Source: Carex sylvatica
Taxonomy: Eukaryota; Streptophyta; Magnoliopsida; Poales; Cyperaceae
DNA length: 64,000 bases
Assembly (NCBI GenBank): GCA_964058845.1
Contig: CAXKVR010000140.1
Span: forward strand, 62,001-126,000
Direction of reading: 5' to 3'
Every line of letters starts with the position of its first letter. Position 1 is the stretch's first letter. Both the position numbers and the translations under genes were made by a program. The notes beneath the pieces were generated by a model. That model was given only the letters and a program-made list of their open reading frames with translations, did no database searches and was not told the origin of the DNA. Positions 12,032 through 24,060 of the stretch are shown piece after piece.

Positions 12032-13596
12032 CGACCATTTTTATTAATACCCTAATTTTTTTTAAACTGCTCTCATATTTGTTTTTTTTTTTTTAAATAC
12101 CCCGACTGGCAGGCCCACCCTTTCTAGCAGACCGCCCGGGCAAGGGGCGATCCACTAGGGACCAGACTGCCTGGAGTCCGGGGGTCCTCTTTTTTTATTT
12201 TATTAGAGAGATCTTAATATTTTGATTTAAATAATTTTGTGAAGAAATTTTTTTCTTGTTTAGAGTGTATGCCAAAAAATAAGACATTTGATATATTTAT
12301 GAAGTAATGTCGTAACTCTTTATAACATTGATTTGGTTTGTCAGTTGTATCTCACAAGTTTAAAGATAAACACTAATTAAGGACTTGGCCTCTGACAACT
12401 TGTTGATCTTCTTCTCTTTATTTCTGTTACTAAAATAGTAGTTTAGAGCTATTAAAATATATTAAAATCTTAAATTAGATCTATGTCCATACACAATGCA
12501 TCCTAGACTGATATATGGTATGGTACCAAGTCCAAACTCAGCACTCAAACACTAAGCAAAGGCCACTGGTATAGTGCAATGCACTAAAAACATTAAATTT
12601 GACATCTTCTGATAAATCAGCAAATCTGGACTGATACATGGACCAAACTATAAAGTGATTATACCAGCATGTAGAGCATTCAAAAATACACAGAATTGAC
12701 ACAAATTTCAATTTATTTGGATTTTTTCACAATTAGTTATGAATTTCTAAAGTTCGACTTTTGAAATTTTTTTAAATAGCCATAACTTTGGCTAGGAAAG
12801 TCGGATTTGCGCGTATGACCACTTTTTCAGAAAGGGGGGACGAGACGAATTCGAATATCACCCAAGGGATCAACCCTGGGTATCTGAAGTATCAGAATTT
12901 CAAAAAAATATCGTTTAGTGTCTCAAAAATTTAGTTTAAGTTTTTGTTCAACGGTAGGCATTCAACGATCAGTATTTTGTTTAGTCAATAACCTAAGGGA
13001 TTATTCAAGAATGATCCATATAATTATTTTAAAATGCATGTACTATTTATTGTGTTCGTTTGCCTATTTTTGAGCAAATGATATATATTGACAATAATCA
13101 AATAATCAAATTATTATCTTAAAAAATGATATATTTTGACAATAAACAAATGGTATATATTAACAAGAATCAAGGCAAAGTCCTTAGTGTTATCGTTAGA
13201 CTTGTGATATTCAACTAACAAATCAAATCAAAGTTATAAAGAGTTACGACATCACTTCATAAATATATCAAATGTCTTATTTTTTGACATACACTCTAAA
13301 CAATAAAAAATTTTCTTTACAAAATTGTTTAAATCAAAATATTAAGTTCTCTCTAAAGAAAAGAAAAAAAAAGAGGACCGCCCAGATCTCAGGTAGTATG
13401 GTCCCTAGTGGACTGCTCCTGGTCCGGACTCCAAGTAGTATGGTCTCTAGTGAATTGCTCCTGGTCCGGACAGTCTGCTAGAAGGGATGAGCTGTTCGTG
13501 AACTTGGCAATCAGAGCATTTAAAAAAAAAAAAATCAAACATGAGAGCAGTTTTAATTTTTTTTTTTTTTTTTTTAAGTATTAATAAAAATGACTT
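12032..13596. mobile_element. Non-autonomous MULE-like foldback element, 9-bp TSD
   Basis: The exact 9-bp CCGTAGCCT flanks the element at 12023-12031 and 13597-13605; a 9-bp TSD is the Mutator-superfamily hallmark. The termini are inverted repeats several hundred bases long: the left arm runs to about 12400 and the right arm from about 13190. Shared blocks include CATTTTTATTAATAC and the paired segment around TATATTTATGAAGTAATGTC. A GC-rich patch with imperfect GGTCC repeats (12100-12190 and 13375-13490) lies in each arm. The interior has no transposase. Confidence 0.85.
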
Positions 13597-13761
13597 CCGT
13601 AGCCTAACTCAAAAGATTTAATAAATGAAGGTGACTTGGGCCCTACTTGGTATTTCAATCACCAATCCAATCCAACATGAATAAAGCGTGAGTCCGATGA
13701 ATATGAGCCAAGTTAATAATGGGGTCATAAGTGCTGCTAAATGTACCGCGAGGGTGCGAGG

Positions 13762-14371
13762 CTGTGTTACTCCGATACTTCTATTTAGTCACCGTATTCG
13801 TATCCGATACGTATCGGATACTGATACGCATCCGATACGGCCACGATACGTATCCGATACGCCAGCTGGTGTATCTCTAACATTTCGGATACGGTCGCGA
13901 TACGCGTTGAATCGTATCTGATACGGGCGGGATACGGGCTGGATATGGATCTGACGCACTCCGTAGAATGAAACCCTGTGTGAACCCAGAATGCACCGCG
14001 TGTGCTCCAGCAGACTGAGCTGAAGCCCGTACACCGCGCATAGACCATCAGCCAAAAATTACTTTTTATTTGACACCGAGAATCGAACCAATGTACTATG
14101 TTTTAAACTGCACACCCATTTACCACTAGAGCACTACATAATTATTGTTAGAAGTTAGTATCTTTTATATTTAATATATATCTAGGCTACTGTATCTTAC
14201 CAATTTTTTATATTTAATTTATATATATCTGTTAAATAAAACATATAATTAAAATAATAAAAAATAATGTATATAATAGCCGTATCGTATCTTTGATTTT
14301 TTTAAATTGCCGTATCGCCGTATCAGTATCGTATCCGATACGATACCCGTACTCGTATCCATGCAACATAG
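13762..14371. mobile_element. Non-autonomous hAT element, 610 bp, 8-bp TSD
   Basis: The 8-bp GTGCGAGG flanks it at 13754-13761 and 14372-14379. The ends CTGTGTTAC and GCAACATAG form a short imperfect terminal inverted repeat. Both subterminal zones are dense in CGTATC/GATACG copies in both orientations, as expected for hAT transposase-binding repeats. No transposase is encoded. Confidence 0.85.
14080..14128 (-). other. tRNA-like Pol III A/B boxes (SINE or tRNA remnant) inside the hAT element
   Basis: On the minus strand, TAGTGGTAAATGGG (A-box-like, from 14128) is followed about 26 bases later by GGTTCGATTC (B box, 14089-14080). The flanks do not form an acceptor stem, so I call a tRNA-derived remnant, not a functional tRNA gene. 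Confidence 0.45.
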
Positions 14372-14379
14372 GTGCGAGG

Positions 14380-14929
14380 TAAGGTAAGGTAGGCTTGGCT
14401 TGGCTACGTGGGAAGCGATGTGGAAGCCTTATCCGCTGCTGCGTCTGTCTCTCTTCCCCAGTACTAAAACAAACATTTATTAAATCAATATAATAATAAA
14501 ATAATATTAACAGAGAGACAACAAAGCAAAGCAAGCACGAGTGGATAACACCGAATCTGTAAATACCATCCAGCTCGAACAAGACTCTCCCTAACCCTGA
14601 GGTACCCCAAATTTGAGTTTCGAATCGGACCGTCCGATCATTCAGTTTAACGGTCTAGATCTAAACTCAAAATTTGAGTTACTTTAGGTGATATGAATTG
14701 CTGGAGCAGCTGGTCTTAGTCTTAATTCTTATCCCCACAGGGTACACCACAGCACCAATCCCAGCCCCAAACAAAAAACACATGGCATCCCATCCCCTTC
14801 TCATCCCTCTTTGCCTCTCCTCCTTTTAATCAAAAAGCGCACTCCACTTGATAAATAAATACACACAAACAGTTCAATTCATCGGAACTGAATTCTCTCT
14901 GTTAAATTCAATCAATTAGTAAGTAACAC
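14380..14929. other. Upstream region of the OXS3-like gene with a short MITE-like repeat
   Basis: A small inverted repeat at about 14599-14695 (AAATTTGAGTTTCGAATCGG against the complement of TAGATCTAAACTCAAAATTT) resembles the repeat at 61979-62144. The rest is promoter and 5' UTR; an AT-rich TATA candidate (ATAAATAAATA, 14851-14861) lies about 70 bp before the start codon. Confidence 0.45.
14851..14861 (+). promoter_or_regulatory. Candidate TATA box for the OXS3-like gene
   Basis: ATAAATAAATA is the only TATA-like string close upstream of the start codon at 14930. The short distance leaves a 5' UTR of about 40-50 bases. Confidence 0.35.
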
Positions 14930-15752
14930 ATGGAGACTACGGCTATAATGATGCCATGGATGGAAGAACAAGAAGAAGAAGATGACATTGGTTCCATGTC
15001 GTCTTTCTCAGATCACGACGATTCGAGCGACTCTGTAAGCTCTTTGGCCTCGTCGTCTGAAGTGACTGAGGATGCCAGCTCGTCAAATTCTTCGCTTTCC
15101 TCTTCGTTTCAATCGGTTTCGGCCAATGATCAATTCGACAAGAGAGGCCCCCTCTTTGAGATGTCTGATCTCATATCTGATCTACCTATCAAGTATGTTC
15201 AATGCTCCTCATACTCATATTCTCGGTTAGAGCTTTTAACAGAGCAGTTACAGCTTCAATCAGCGCATGAACCTTATGCGGTGCTGTTTTGATACTATAG
15301 TCTGTGTGCTGCATGAAGTCAAAACTACTCTGTTAAAATCTTTACCCATATTCTCTTTTGCAAAATTTGAAATTCATATAGCAATGATTATTAATTATAT
15401 ATTATCTTTAAATTGCAGGAGGAGTTTGTCGAAATTCTTCGAAGGTAAATCTCAGTCATTTACTTCTCTATCAAATGCAATAAACCTCGAGGATTTGATT
15501 AAACCGGAAAGGCCGTACAACGTCAAGAGGATGAAGAATTGCAAGAGTTACGCCGGAGGATTAGACCGGCAAAAGTCATTGTCACCTAAGCATCCAACGA
15601 AAGGCGCAATTATGAAGAAGTCATCGTCTAAGGGTTCTTTCGGCTCTCTTGGTTCGAAGAAACGAAGCTTCATAGGTTTTAAATCGTTGATGGCGCCAAC
15701 AACTCCGAGATCATCAGACTGCCTTTCAAACCAAGCCCTTCTATTTGCATGA
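14930..15752 (+). CDS. OXIDATIVE STRESS 3 (OXS3)-family protein, two exons, 198 aa
   Basis: Exons 14930-15192 and 15419-15752 join with GT/AG borders to a 198-residue protein. The junction rebuilds the family signature LPIKRSLSKFFEGKSQSFTS across the intron, with the split codon AA/G; a GLSK-F-GKSQSFTSL core defines OXS3 and its relatives. Residues 1-70 are acidic and strongly Ser-rich. The C-terminal half is basic (clusters KRMK and SKKRS), which fits nuclear localisation. In Arabidopsis, OXS3 is a chromatin-associated factor for tolerance of heavy metals and oxidative stress; that role is inferred by family. No enzyme motif is present. The ATG is the first in frame after the candidate TATA box, and the intron position is typical for the family. 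Confidence 0.88.
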
Positions 15753-16828
15753 AGGGTTTGATCTCATGGTGCCTTTTTAGGAAGATCAATTGACTGATCA
15801 AATATCTTGATTTTTTTTTCTTTTGGTGGTTTTAGCAAATCATGGTTTTTGAGAGGTAATGTATGTGTTGCAAGAGCGTTGTGCCTCTTAACGTTTCGTT
15901 ACCTTTTTTTTTTTTGGTGAATCATCGGTGAAAAAAATGGCGGTGGTTTGTTGGTTGCTGCTCATCACTTGAGTGGCTTTGCCTTTGAGTTTGATGTACA
16001 TAAAGAAATTAAAGCACATTGACTTTCCAAAGATTCAAATGCCTTGTGTTACTTCTTTTTTTCTATCTAATTCGTTTTGTTATGAATCGGTTTTAAGTTG
16101 AAAAGAAAGAGAGAGATTTTAAAAATCAAATCAAATCAAATTATATAACATATAAAATATGTTTTTCTAATCCTGTTCACCGACTCTAAACTCATCGTAT
16201 AGACTTTAAACGATTAATTTAAGTTGTTCAAATTTTTTTTTTTTTTTATAAAATGAGTTTACACTCAAACTTAAAAAAAAATTCAAATTATTTTAGTTCT
16301 AACTCAAATAGTAAAAAAAATGATGAATGAATAGATTTGATATTACATAAATTCAAAAAATCATAAATTTTGTATGGAAGTATATTATTTGTAAAGCATA
16401 TTAATTTGAACAATTTAAGTAAAGAAGATTAATTTGAACAATTTGAATTTATCGTTTGCAAATTTAAATTGATTTGATAAGATTTTGAGGTGTTGGTATT
16501 TAGACTAAAATTCCAAAAGTATCACAGTAGCTGAACCCTGATTTTTTTTTTTTTTTTTTTTGTACATGTGCATATACAAGAGATTACAATAAACCGCATT
16601 TTAACTATTTCATATTGTAATTTGAAGTTTGTGTCAATACATTATCAATTTTAATATCCATGAATATGGCAATACTTTTTGCGTGAGAACATTGAAAACT
16701 AGTCAACAACTTGGATTTATAAAAAAGAGGAGACTAAAAATATACCCATAAAAAGATCGTTATCAACAAAAAGCAAAACTTATAACACAAGTTTTGGATA
16801 CTATAAAATATATATATAACACAAGAGG
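15753..16828. other. OXS3-like 3' UTR and intergenic DNA
   Basis: T-rich 3' UTR sequence runs to about 16040, then AT-rich DNA with poly-A/T tracts. No gene is seen. Confidence 0.5.
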
Positions 16829-17235
16829 AGGATTCAAATGTCTTTATTTTTTGTCTTCATTATATATTTATTTTTTAAAACTTTAATAACTTAAAATTTA
16901 AAATTTAAAAGTCAAAATAAAATCGTTAAATATGATCTACACCATTATATCTATGCACATGTAAAATATTACGACATTTTAATTTTGTTTTGGTTGTCAT
17001 CAAGATATTGTTAAAAAATTTATTAATGTAAATAATTTCTAGACGTTGATTTTTCAACTTATTAATTCACATAAAAATAAAATTGAAATGTGATAATATT
17101 TTGTGAGCACATAGAGAAAATAACATATATCACATCTAACGGTTTTATTTTAATATTTATAATTTAAATTTTGAGTTATTGAAATTTTTAAAAATAAAGG
17201 CATGATGTAAACACAAAAAATAGGAATGAGATCCG
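16829..17235. repeat. Hairpin MITE (GGATTCAAATG family)
   Basis: The two halves are near reverse complements over about 190 bp each: the left-arm order is reproduced inverted, ending around AAAAATAGGAATGAG. The left end (GAGGAGGATTCAAATG) and interior match the complete copy at 40074-40444. The right terminus has diverged, so its end and TSD are approximate. Confidence 0.7.
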
Positions 17236-17607
17236 GTGTTATTTTTTTCATGCCCTTCCATGCCCTTCTCTCTATCTCTCTCCCATGTGATCTTCTTTTT
17301 CTCTCTTCTCTTCTTTAAAGAGAGAAAGAGAAAATAAATAGTAGGATGCTGCTATTCTCATTAAAATAGCAGCAGATTGAGATTCCAAAAAATAGAGACA
17401 TTTGAACCTTCCTCATAACACAATTAGTTTTGAAACATCCTTGAGCATAGTTAATAAGTGCACTCTATCGCTAATTGAAACCGATTTCGTAAAAATTGAG
17501 GCAAATATGAGAATGATCCATTGATAGAATAATTGAAGGAACTTTTAATAATTATTAAATTTGAAGCATAATTGCCATTCAAACATTAAACTTTTTTTAA
17601 AAAAATA

Positions 17608-18013
17608 GAGGGGGTTCAAATGCAATATGATTGTGTGCTCCAATTATGTTTTACATCCTTATTTTTATCTTTTTATGTTTGAAGAGTCGATCCGAACCGC
17701 TCAACATATTCTTCATTATAAAATATACTCGAAGACCAAATTTTATATTTTTATAATGTTTTTTTTTACTAATTTTCTAGATAGATACAATATTATTATT
17801 TTCAGAATATTCTAAACCATCCAAAAAAGTAATATTGTACCTACCTAAAGAATTAGTAGAAATATAAAAATAAGGTAAAATTTGATTTTAAATATATTTT
17901 ATTATAAAAATCATACTGAGTGATTCAGATCAACGGTTTGAATTTTAATAAATAAAAATAAAGATATAAAATATAATTGAAGCACTAAATAATAATGTAT
18001 TTGAATCATTCTC
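17608..18013. repeat. MITE of the GGTTCAAATG family, diverged copy
   Basis: The left end is GAGGGGGTTCAAATG. The right end, read as complement, is GAGAATGATTCAAATA. The same termini bound the element at 40074-40444. The interior carries arms related to the 7700-7920 hairpin (CGAAGACCAAATTTTATA). Confidence 0.65.
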
Positions 18014-18252
18014 TTAAAAATATTAGAAATTTAAAAAATGTCTCATGATAAGTATGATTTTTGTGCCAGATCTGACGATTTATTTGTATGGCGCTCGTTA
18101 AAGCCGACATCTCGGCAGTTCAGGTGGAGAAAAGAAGCTCCTACTTGAGCTTTCCTTTTCGGGTTTCGGCCCAAACCTACTACCCGAATTATTAATTTTT
18201 TTTAAAAAGTATAATTCTAAAAAGTATTTAGAAATATTTCGGAAGGATTCAA

Positions 18253-18704
18253 TGCTGCAAACGAATAGAATAGATTCGAATTGAGTTTATCTTAGTTTGA
18301 GTTTGATTTGAATTAATTTTTTTACAAACTCAATTTTAAATCTTTTACTAATTTTTTTATGACAAAAAAGAATAATCGTAGTCGTCAAAAATAAGAGGTG
18401 AAAGTCATCTAGGATTTTAGAATTGAGAACGAGGGTTACGACTTATGAGTTATGACTTATGGCTAGACAGTCTTCTGCTTTAACTTTTAAGTCATCAGCG
18501 AACATAAGTCATCAATGAAAATTAACGGTTCACGTGACTTTGAATTTTGAACTAGAATAGTTCATGAACCTATTTCAAACGAACCAGATCCAGTTTGAAT
18601 TTAGTTTAAATTAATTTCAAACTATTTCGAATCGAATTTTTTATGAATTTTTTCGAATCAAACTCGAATCGAATCACGAAGTATGAATTTTTTGTGCATT
18701 CCTA
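18253..18704. mobile_element. Non-autonomous hAT element, 452 bp
   Basis: GATTCAA flanks both ends (18246-18252 and 18705-18711; 7 of the expected 8 bp match). The left end TGCTGCAAACGAA and the right end, as complement TAGGAATGCACAAAA, are diverged hAT-type termini. The subterminal zones repeat TTCGAATYGAA and TTTGAATTAA-like strings. There is no transposase. Confidence 0.65.
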
Positions 18705-18906
18705 GATTCAACTGATTAAATTCCTTCTGCTGGCCAATTATTATTTTTTTCAGTATTTTCAATTATTTTCATAGAATTTAAGTTACGTATGTATTCCAAA
18801 TTATAATTTATTAAACAACGGATGAGTTAAAGTCAAATATAACAAAATCAATAATTTATTAGACACTGGAAGAATGAAAGGCAAATATAAAAGACATATC
18901 AATTCA

Positions 18907-19315
18907 GAGTACGGTTAATGCGCTTCCACTAGTATATCAACAGTATGCTTTCGGTCTCTAAAATCTATCAAACTAGGTTCAAATAAAAAATCTGAACCGT
19001 TCAAACCAATCTTCTTAACAAGAGTTTCGTTTTCATATTAAAAAAAATTAAGTTTCGAATTTATTTACTATCAAGTCAAGTGGTTAAAAAATGAGTAAAA
19101 TAGTGCATTAAAATGTGCACAAAATTTTTCACATTTTTACTGCTTGACTTGATAGTAAATAAATTTGAAACATAATTTTTTTTATATGGAAACGAAGCCC
19201 TCGTTAAGAACATTGGTTTGAATCGTTTAGATTTGTCATTTGAAGCCGATTCGATAGATTTTAAAGGCCGAAAACATATTATTAATATACTAGAGGAAGC
19301 GCTTTAGCCGTACTC
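18907..19315. mobile_element. MITE with 9-bp TSD and 30-bp TIRs (Mutator-type)
   Basis: The ends GAGTACGGTTAATGCGCTTC and, as complement, GAGTACGGCTAAAGCGCTTC form clear terminal inverted repeats that continue to CTAGTATAT. Flanks ATCAATTCA (18898-18906) and ATCAATCCA (19316-19324) are a 9-bp TSD with one mismatch. The interior is itself a long hairpin (TTTATTTACTATCAAGTCAA and its complement). Confidence 0.85.
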
Positions 19316-19324
19316 ATCAATCCA

Positions 19325-19756
19325 AATTGATTATGCTTTTGGGAATTCAGGGGATATCGACTTTCTGACATTTTTACCATTGGTATAGTAGTGGATTATT
19401 TAGAAAAATATACTACATGATACAATAAAAAAATTAAAAATGAAAGCAAAAAAAAAAAAAAAAAACTGACCTCACAATATGGATAGAAATAATTTGGTAG
19501 GACGATACAGATTTTTTCTCATTAACTTAATAGACAAGAAAAATAATACGAAATAATTTTCGTTAAATTATCAAATAAGAGCTATTTATAATTTTATATC
19601 CGTTATACAAGAGGATAAACAAATAAATATAATTTTATATAATAAATTTTATATAACAAATAAAAATACAAGCATGCAACTATGCCTTATACAGCAAGAT
19701 CCAACTATTTCTTTTATTTTATAAAATTAAATATACACTTTAATAATTGCAATCTC
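19325..19756. other. Intergenic DNA; right end is duplicated F-box promoter sequence
   Basis: From about 19665 to 19740 the sequence matches the upstream region of the intact F-box gene at about 33245-33315 (shared GATCCAACTATTTCTTTTAT). This marks the left half of an F-box locus copy that the copia element split. The part left of 19665 shows nothing. Confidence 0.65.
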
Positions 19757-20746
19757 TGTTATACTTAGTACACTACTAATCGCTCTAAAACTGAAAATAA
19801 ATGTGATTTAAAAATAAATAGATAAGTTTAGAGAAATTTGACACGCAGATTGATAACGGAGTTCGACAAAACAAAGGTTTACGTCTCCGGAGTGTCGCAA
19901 CCTCTTCTAGGTGCGCTTTTCTATACCTAACGAGAAAGGTTTACAACTTGTGAACCGGTGAGCCCTTACAAAGCAATGGAAAGTCACACGGCCAACTAGA
20001 GTAGAGAACAAAGTCTCAAAGTTTAGATCCTCAAGAGAAACACTATAAATCTTACTATAACCTAATCTAACTCAATATTAATGAAGTGGGTTTGAGATTG
20101 TTTGAGAGATATTGAAGTTTTAAGGTCAATCAACAATGGAGGAACTTTAGCTCACAGAAAATTACTCTTAGAAAGTTGGGGTCGGCTGTGTTGGCTTGGA
20201 AAATAAGCATCAAGCTAGATTTATAGAGACAGCTCCAAAAGGTATTTTTTGACTTAAAACGTTACAACATTTTAGCTAAATTTGAATTTAAGTTTGTTTT
20301 TTCTGCAAGATCGATCAAAACGTTACCAACAATTTATCTCTGTGAAAAACTTGATCAAAAAACAGAATTTTTGAAACTTGGAATTAATTAAAATGTTACA
20401 ACAATTTTAACAAACGTTACCAACGTTTTAGATTATTTATGAGTTTGATCAAGCTATTCCTCAGTGTTTATTTACAGGTTAAATCGTTACAACGTTTTAC
20501 AAATGTTACCAATGTTTGTTCCTTGTTGAAACAACATCAAACTAACTTTACTAAGTTTAAGATTTTATAATTTATATTCTTGATAAATGTCTTCATGATT
20601 TTCTTCGGTTCAAGTATTCCATATTGCAATTTCATTTGACTTGAACCTGCATATCTTTCAAAAGATAGAAGAAATCGTAAAATTCAATAATTGTATGTTT
20701 TTGCAAATTAGTCAAATAGACAAAAAAAATTATTGCTCGAACAACA
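19757..20746 (-). repeat. Copia 3' LTR (minus orientation)
   Basis: On the minus strand it opens TGTTGTTCGAGCAATAAT at 20746 and closes AAGTATAACA at 19757, so it has TG..CA ends. A purine-rich tract (AAAAGGGAGAGAT, minus) directly precedes it at 20747-20759 as PPT. It is the reverse complement of 29750-30827 along its length with moderate divergence. A TATA-like box lies near 20218. Confidence 0.85.
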
Positions 20747-20759
20747 ATCTCTCCCTTTT
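20747..20759 (-). other. Polypurine tract of the copia element
   Basis: The minus strand reads AAAAGGGAGAGAT directly before the LTR start TGTTG. This is the expected primer site for plus-strand DNA synthesis and fixes the element's orientation. Confidence 0.7.
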
Positions 20760-21519
20760 GACGATTTGCAAAAACATACAATGCGAGTAAGTGCATAAAT
20801 TAAATTTTTCCCAATTTTGTTTATCCTAATTATTATTTTGGATGTCTAGCAATTTCTCCTCCTTTTAAAAATCGATGAAAGAGAGAAAAATTAGCACAAT
20901 TTTAAAGTGCTCCCCATCAAAATATGCACTTCCTCTCAATTTAGTAATATATCAACGATAAATCACAAATAATAGAAATTTATGAATAAACTTTCAATGT
21001 ACAAGTCAATTTGGCACATCCATTTCAAATAGCAATTTTCAATCAAGGATTGTTAATTAAAATTCTAACAATTATGCATATCACACATGACACATAGCAA
21101 TTCAATTTATGCATATCTTAGAATTAACTTTGTATTTCCTACATCTCATGCATATCAACAACTAATTACCTAACATCCATAATATAGCAATTCAAGCATC
21201 CAATATTTTGCAATTTAACTCTTAGCAAGTTAACAATCCACACATTCAACAACTAACAAGTTAAGCAACTCAAGCATGATTTAACACAACTTAATAATGT
21301 CCAAATTAAAACATGCAACTAAGAAATAAGTTCATAGCATAGCAACCAAATTAGTAAATTTTAGTTTAAAATTAAGAAAAGATATGGAAGAGCTAATCGT
21401 CATTATTTTGATCACGAGCATCATTTTCTTCATAGTCATCATCTTCTTCGCCTTTATTTTCTTCGTCTTCATTTTGGAGTTCTTCTTCTTCTTCTTGGAT
21501 TTCTTCTTCACCATCGGGG

Positions 21520-22810
21520 TTTAGAGATTAAGATGTCGGCCCACTCGAAGTACCAATTACTTCACAAATAGAGCATTGAGATCATGGGTAGCATCTTCGA
21601 GATCTCTAATGATGGCTTTTGAGTTTTGGCGAACACGTGTTCAAAGTCCGAGAAATTTCTTCTGCATTTCCTTAAACCCTTCAGCCATATCCTTAAACTC
21701 TTGTTTCACTTCCAAGCGATGCTCTCTCATTTGATCAGCTAATTGAATCAAAATTTCATTTGTTCCTTGTGGTAGGTTACTCGTTTGAGGCGGTACTTGA
21801 GATTGTTGAGCTTGTTCTTCTCCAACTGTATTATCTTCAATGTTCTCATTTGGGTTCCAATATTGATTAGGAAGAGCACCGTCTTTAAAAATCTATTTAT
21901 TTATACCCTTAGCCTTGGGTTTGTACCATCTTAGATTGGATGGTGCATGGGCAAAAATCCAAACTTGTTTTGTTAAGAGGTTAACCAAATGTGTTGGTCT
22001 ACGTGTTAGAGTACCCTCAGGGATTTTAATTCCATTTAAACGGATGATTTTGTGAATAAGAGAAGCATAGGGTAAAATGAATACCTTGCTTTGGAAAGCA
22101 CTTCTCATGTGATGGAGAATGATGTATGGCATGTTGAATTTTTTTTCATCCAATTGAATGAGATGACGAAGATAGTACATTGGTCCTCACTCAATATTGG
22201 TTTTAATAGTTACTTTTAGGATAAGGATGTTATTGATGAAGAGAAAAATCAAACGATGAAAAGTCGAAAGATGAGAGCAATAGAGAGGTGCTCCTGCCTG
22301 ATTTTTACGATCAAACCATTACTTGTATTGATCGACAGTTTCAGTCAAGCCACTTTGCCAATCTCTTAAAATATAAGTTTCTTTCCCATCATTCGGAATT
22401 TTAAAAAATTGGGCTATGGTTGCAAGTGAGAGTACTATCTCCTTCCCACAAACACAGGAAGAGAGAAATAAGGAGTTCTCAGAGATTTCAAGATTTGTAT
22501 AGAATGTTCGGATGAGTAAATCGGTGTACGGTTCACTACACTTAAGAAGGGCATCCCAATTCCAATGGCTTATGTATTGAAGTAGTTTGGCATCATCTCG
22601 AGGAGTGAAGGTAACCATGGATTTATCGAAGTAGAAACAATGGGTTAATTTTCGAACTTGAAATTGTCCCATGAAGTTGTGGTGGGCTCTTGCATTTTGA
22701 AATAGGTAAGTATTGGATCGATGAATAATCCAATTTGGTGGTATGGATCCTCTACTACCTTGACCCGAGTCACTTCGGTATCTTTTCATACCGGCTTTCT
22801 TTGGAGCCAT
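21520..22810 (-). pseudogene. Third ORF of the copia element: putative plant transposon protein domain (env-position)
   Basis: A 163-codon frame (22810-22319) starts with a basic Lys/Arg-rich end (APKKAGMKRYRSD) and contains LEISENSLFLSSCVCGKEIV. A stop follows QYK. A second frame (22180-21893) carries RHLIQLDEKKFNMPYIILHHM (shown in part: FNMPYIILHHM), ILPYASLIHKII and THLVNLL. These strings match the 'putative plant transposon protein' family that often sits 3' of pol in plant LTR elements. An acidic, coiled-coil-like segment continues to about 21330. Its place between RNase H and the 3' LTR is that of the env-like ORF of SIRE-type copia elements. The function is unknown and the frame is broken. 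Confidence 0.6.
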
Positions 22811-22829
22811 TGATAGAGAGAGAAAAGTC

Positions 22830-24060
22830 AGATTTTACCGATTGAAAAAATAACCACTAATCCGAGAAGAGAGAAGCGAGAGAAACACCTTGGTGAAGTC
22901 GAATCGTCGATCAAACGGTTGGATGGTTAGATTTGGAGAAGTGGTTTTGGTTAGGGTTCCTTAGTGAGAGAAGAAAATAGAGAGAGATGGTAACTTTGAG
23001 AGAAGATATGAGTAGAGGAAAGAGAGGAGAGGAGAAATCAACGAGAAGATATGAATAGAGGAAAGAGAGGGAGGAGAAATCAACGAGAATTTCTCGAAAT
23101 GATGGAGTGTAGAGACCGGATTGGAGAAGAGAGAGAGAGAGAGAGTGGCGGAGTAGAGAAGAGAAGAGGAGAATGAAAGAGATGAAGAGGCGTGAGAGAG
23201 AAATGAGAAGGGACGGGTCGGATCCACATTTAACTTTTTTCGCCCTAAATCGTTACCAACGTTTTTCAAATATTACCAACGTTTGGCCTCTAACTCCAAA
23301 GAGATATTTTGTGGAAATTTAAATTTTCAAAAAGCTATGAATTTATTAAATTGTTTTAACGTTTTACAAATATTACCAACGTTTGGCCTCTGACTCCAAA
23401 GAGACATTTTGTGAAAATTCAAATTTTCAGAAAGCTGTGAATTTATTTAAATTATTACAACGTTTTAAATAATATAATATGTTAGAAACTTAGCATTCTC
23501 AGCATTTTAGATGACTCTAAACGTTACAACATTTCCAGATAACGTTCCAACGTTTTGAATATGTAACATCTTCAAAGTTAACAAAAATTCGTAAGTTCTG
23601 AGAAAATTGTATCATTACAATGGTTTGTAAAATCGTTACAATATTTTTTAGAAACATTACAACGTTTTGTACGGAAACACCAGTTCCTAGAAATTTTGAA
23701 TTTTTCACAATTATTTATATGCATATAAGTTTGAAACGTTACAACGTCTTCTAGAAACGTTACAATGTCTTCTAGAAATCTTACAATGTTTTGTACGTGA
23801 ATGACTTAGAAACTTCAAATTTTCACAAGTATCTGTGCATATTTGTGAGGCTAAAACGTTACAACGGTTTTCAAAAATATTATAACATTTTGTTCTCATG
23901 AAGACAGACTTAGAAAATTTAAATTTACATATGTATGGCAGGCATAAATTATTACAACGATTTGAAAATATTACTAACGATTTAGTCAATTATGTACTTG
24001 TTAACTGGACAAGCTGAAAACATTACCAACGTTTTCAACGTTTGGCTTCTGTGAATTTGT
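22830..24060. repeat. Repeat-rich leader: GA-rich tandem repeats and AACGTTAC motif cluster
   Basis: From 22961 to 23200 purine-rich units (GAGAAGATATGARTAGAGG) repeat in tandem. From 23240 to 24040 the sequence is packed with CGTTACCAACGTT and CGTTACAACGTT-like strings, including a direct repeat of about 120 bp at 23255-23460 (ACCAACGTTTGGCCTCT). Short ORFs here are not proteins I recognise. The same motifs occur in both LTRs. Confidence 0.7.

Noticed and set aside
13785..14055. Arg/Ile/Tyr-rich ORFs in both strands
   Set aside because: They translate the GATACG subterminal repeats of a hAT element.
14080..14128. Functional tRNA gene
   Set aside because: A- and B-box-like strings are present, but I find no acceptor or anticodon stem pairing.
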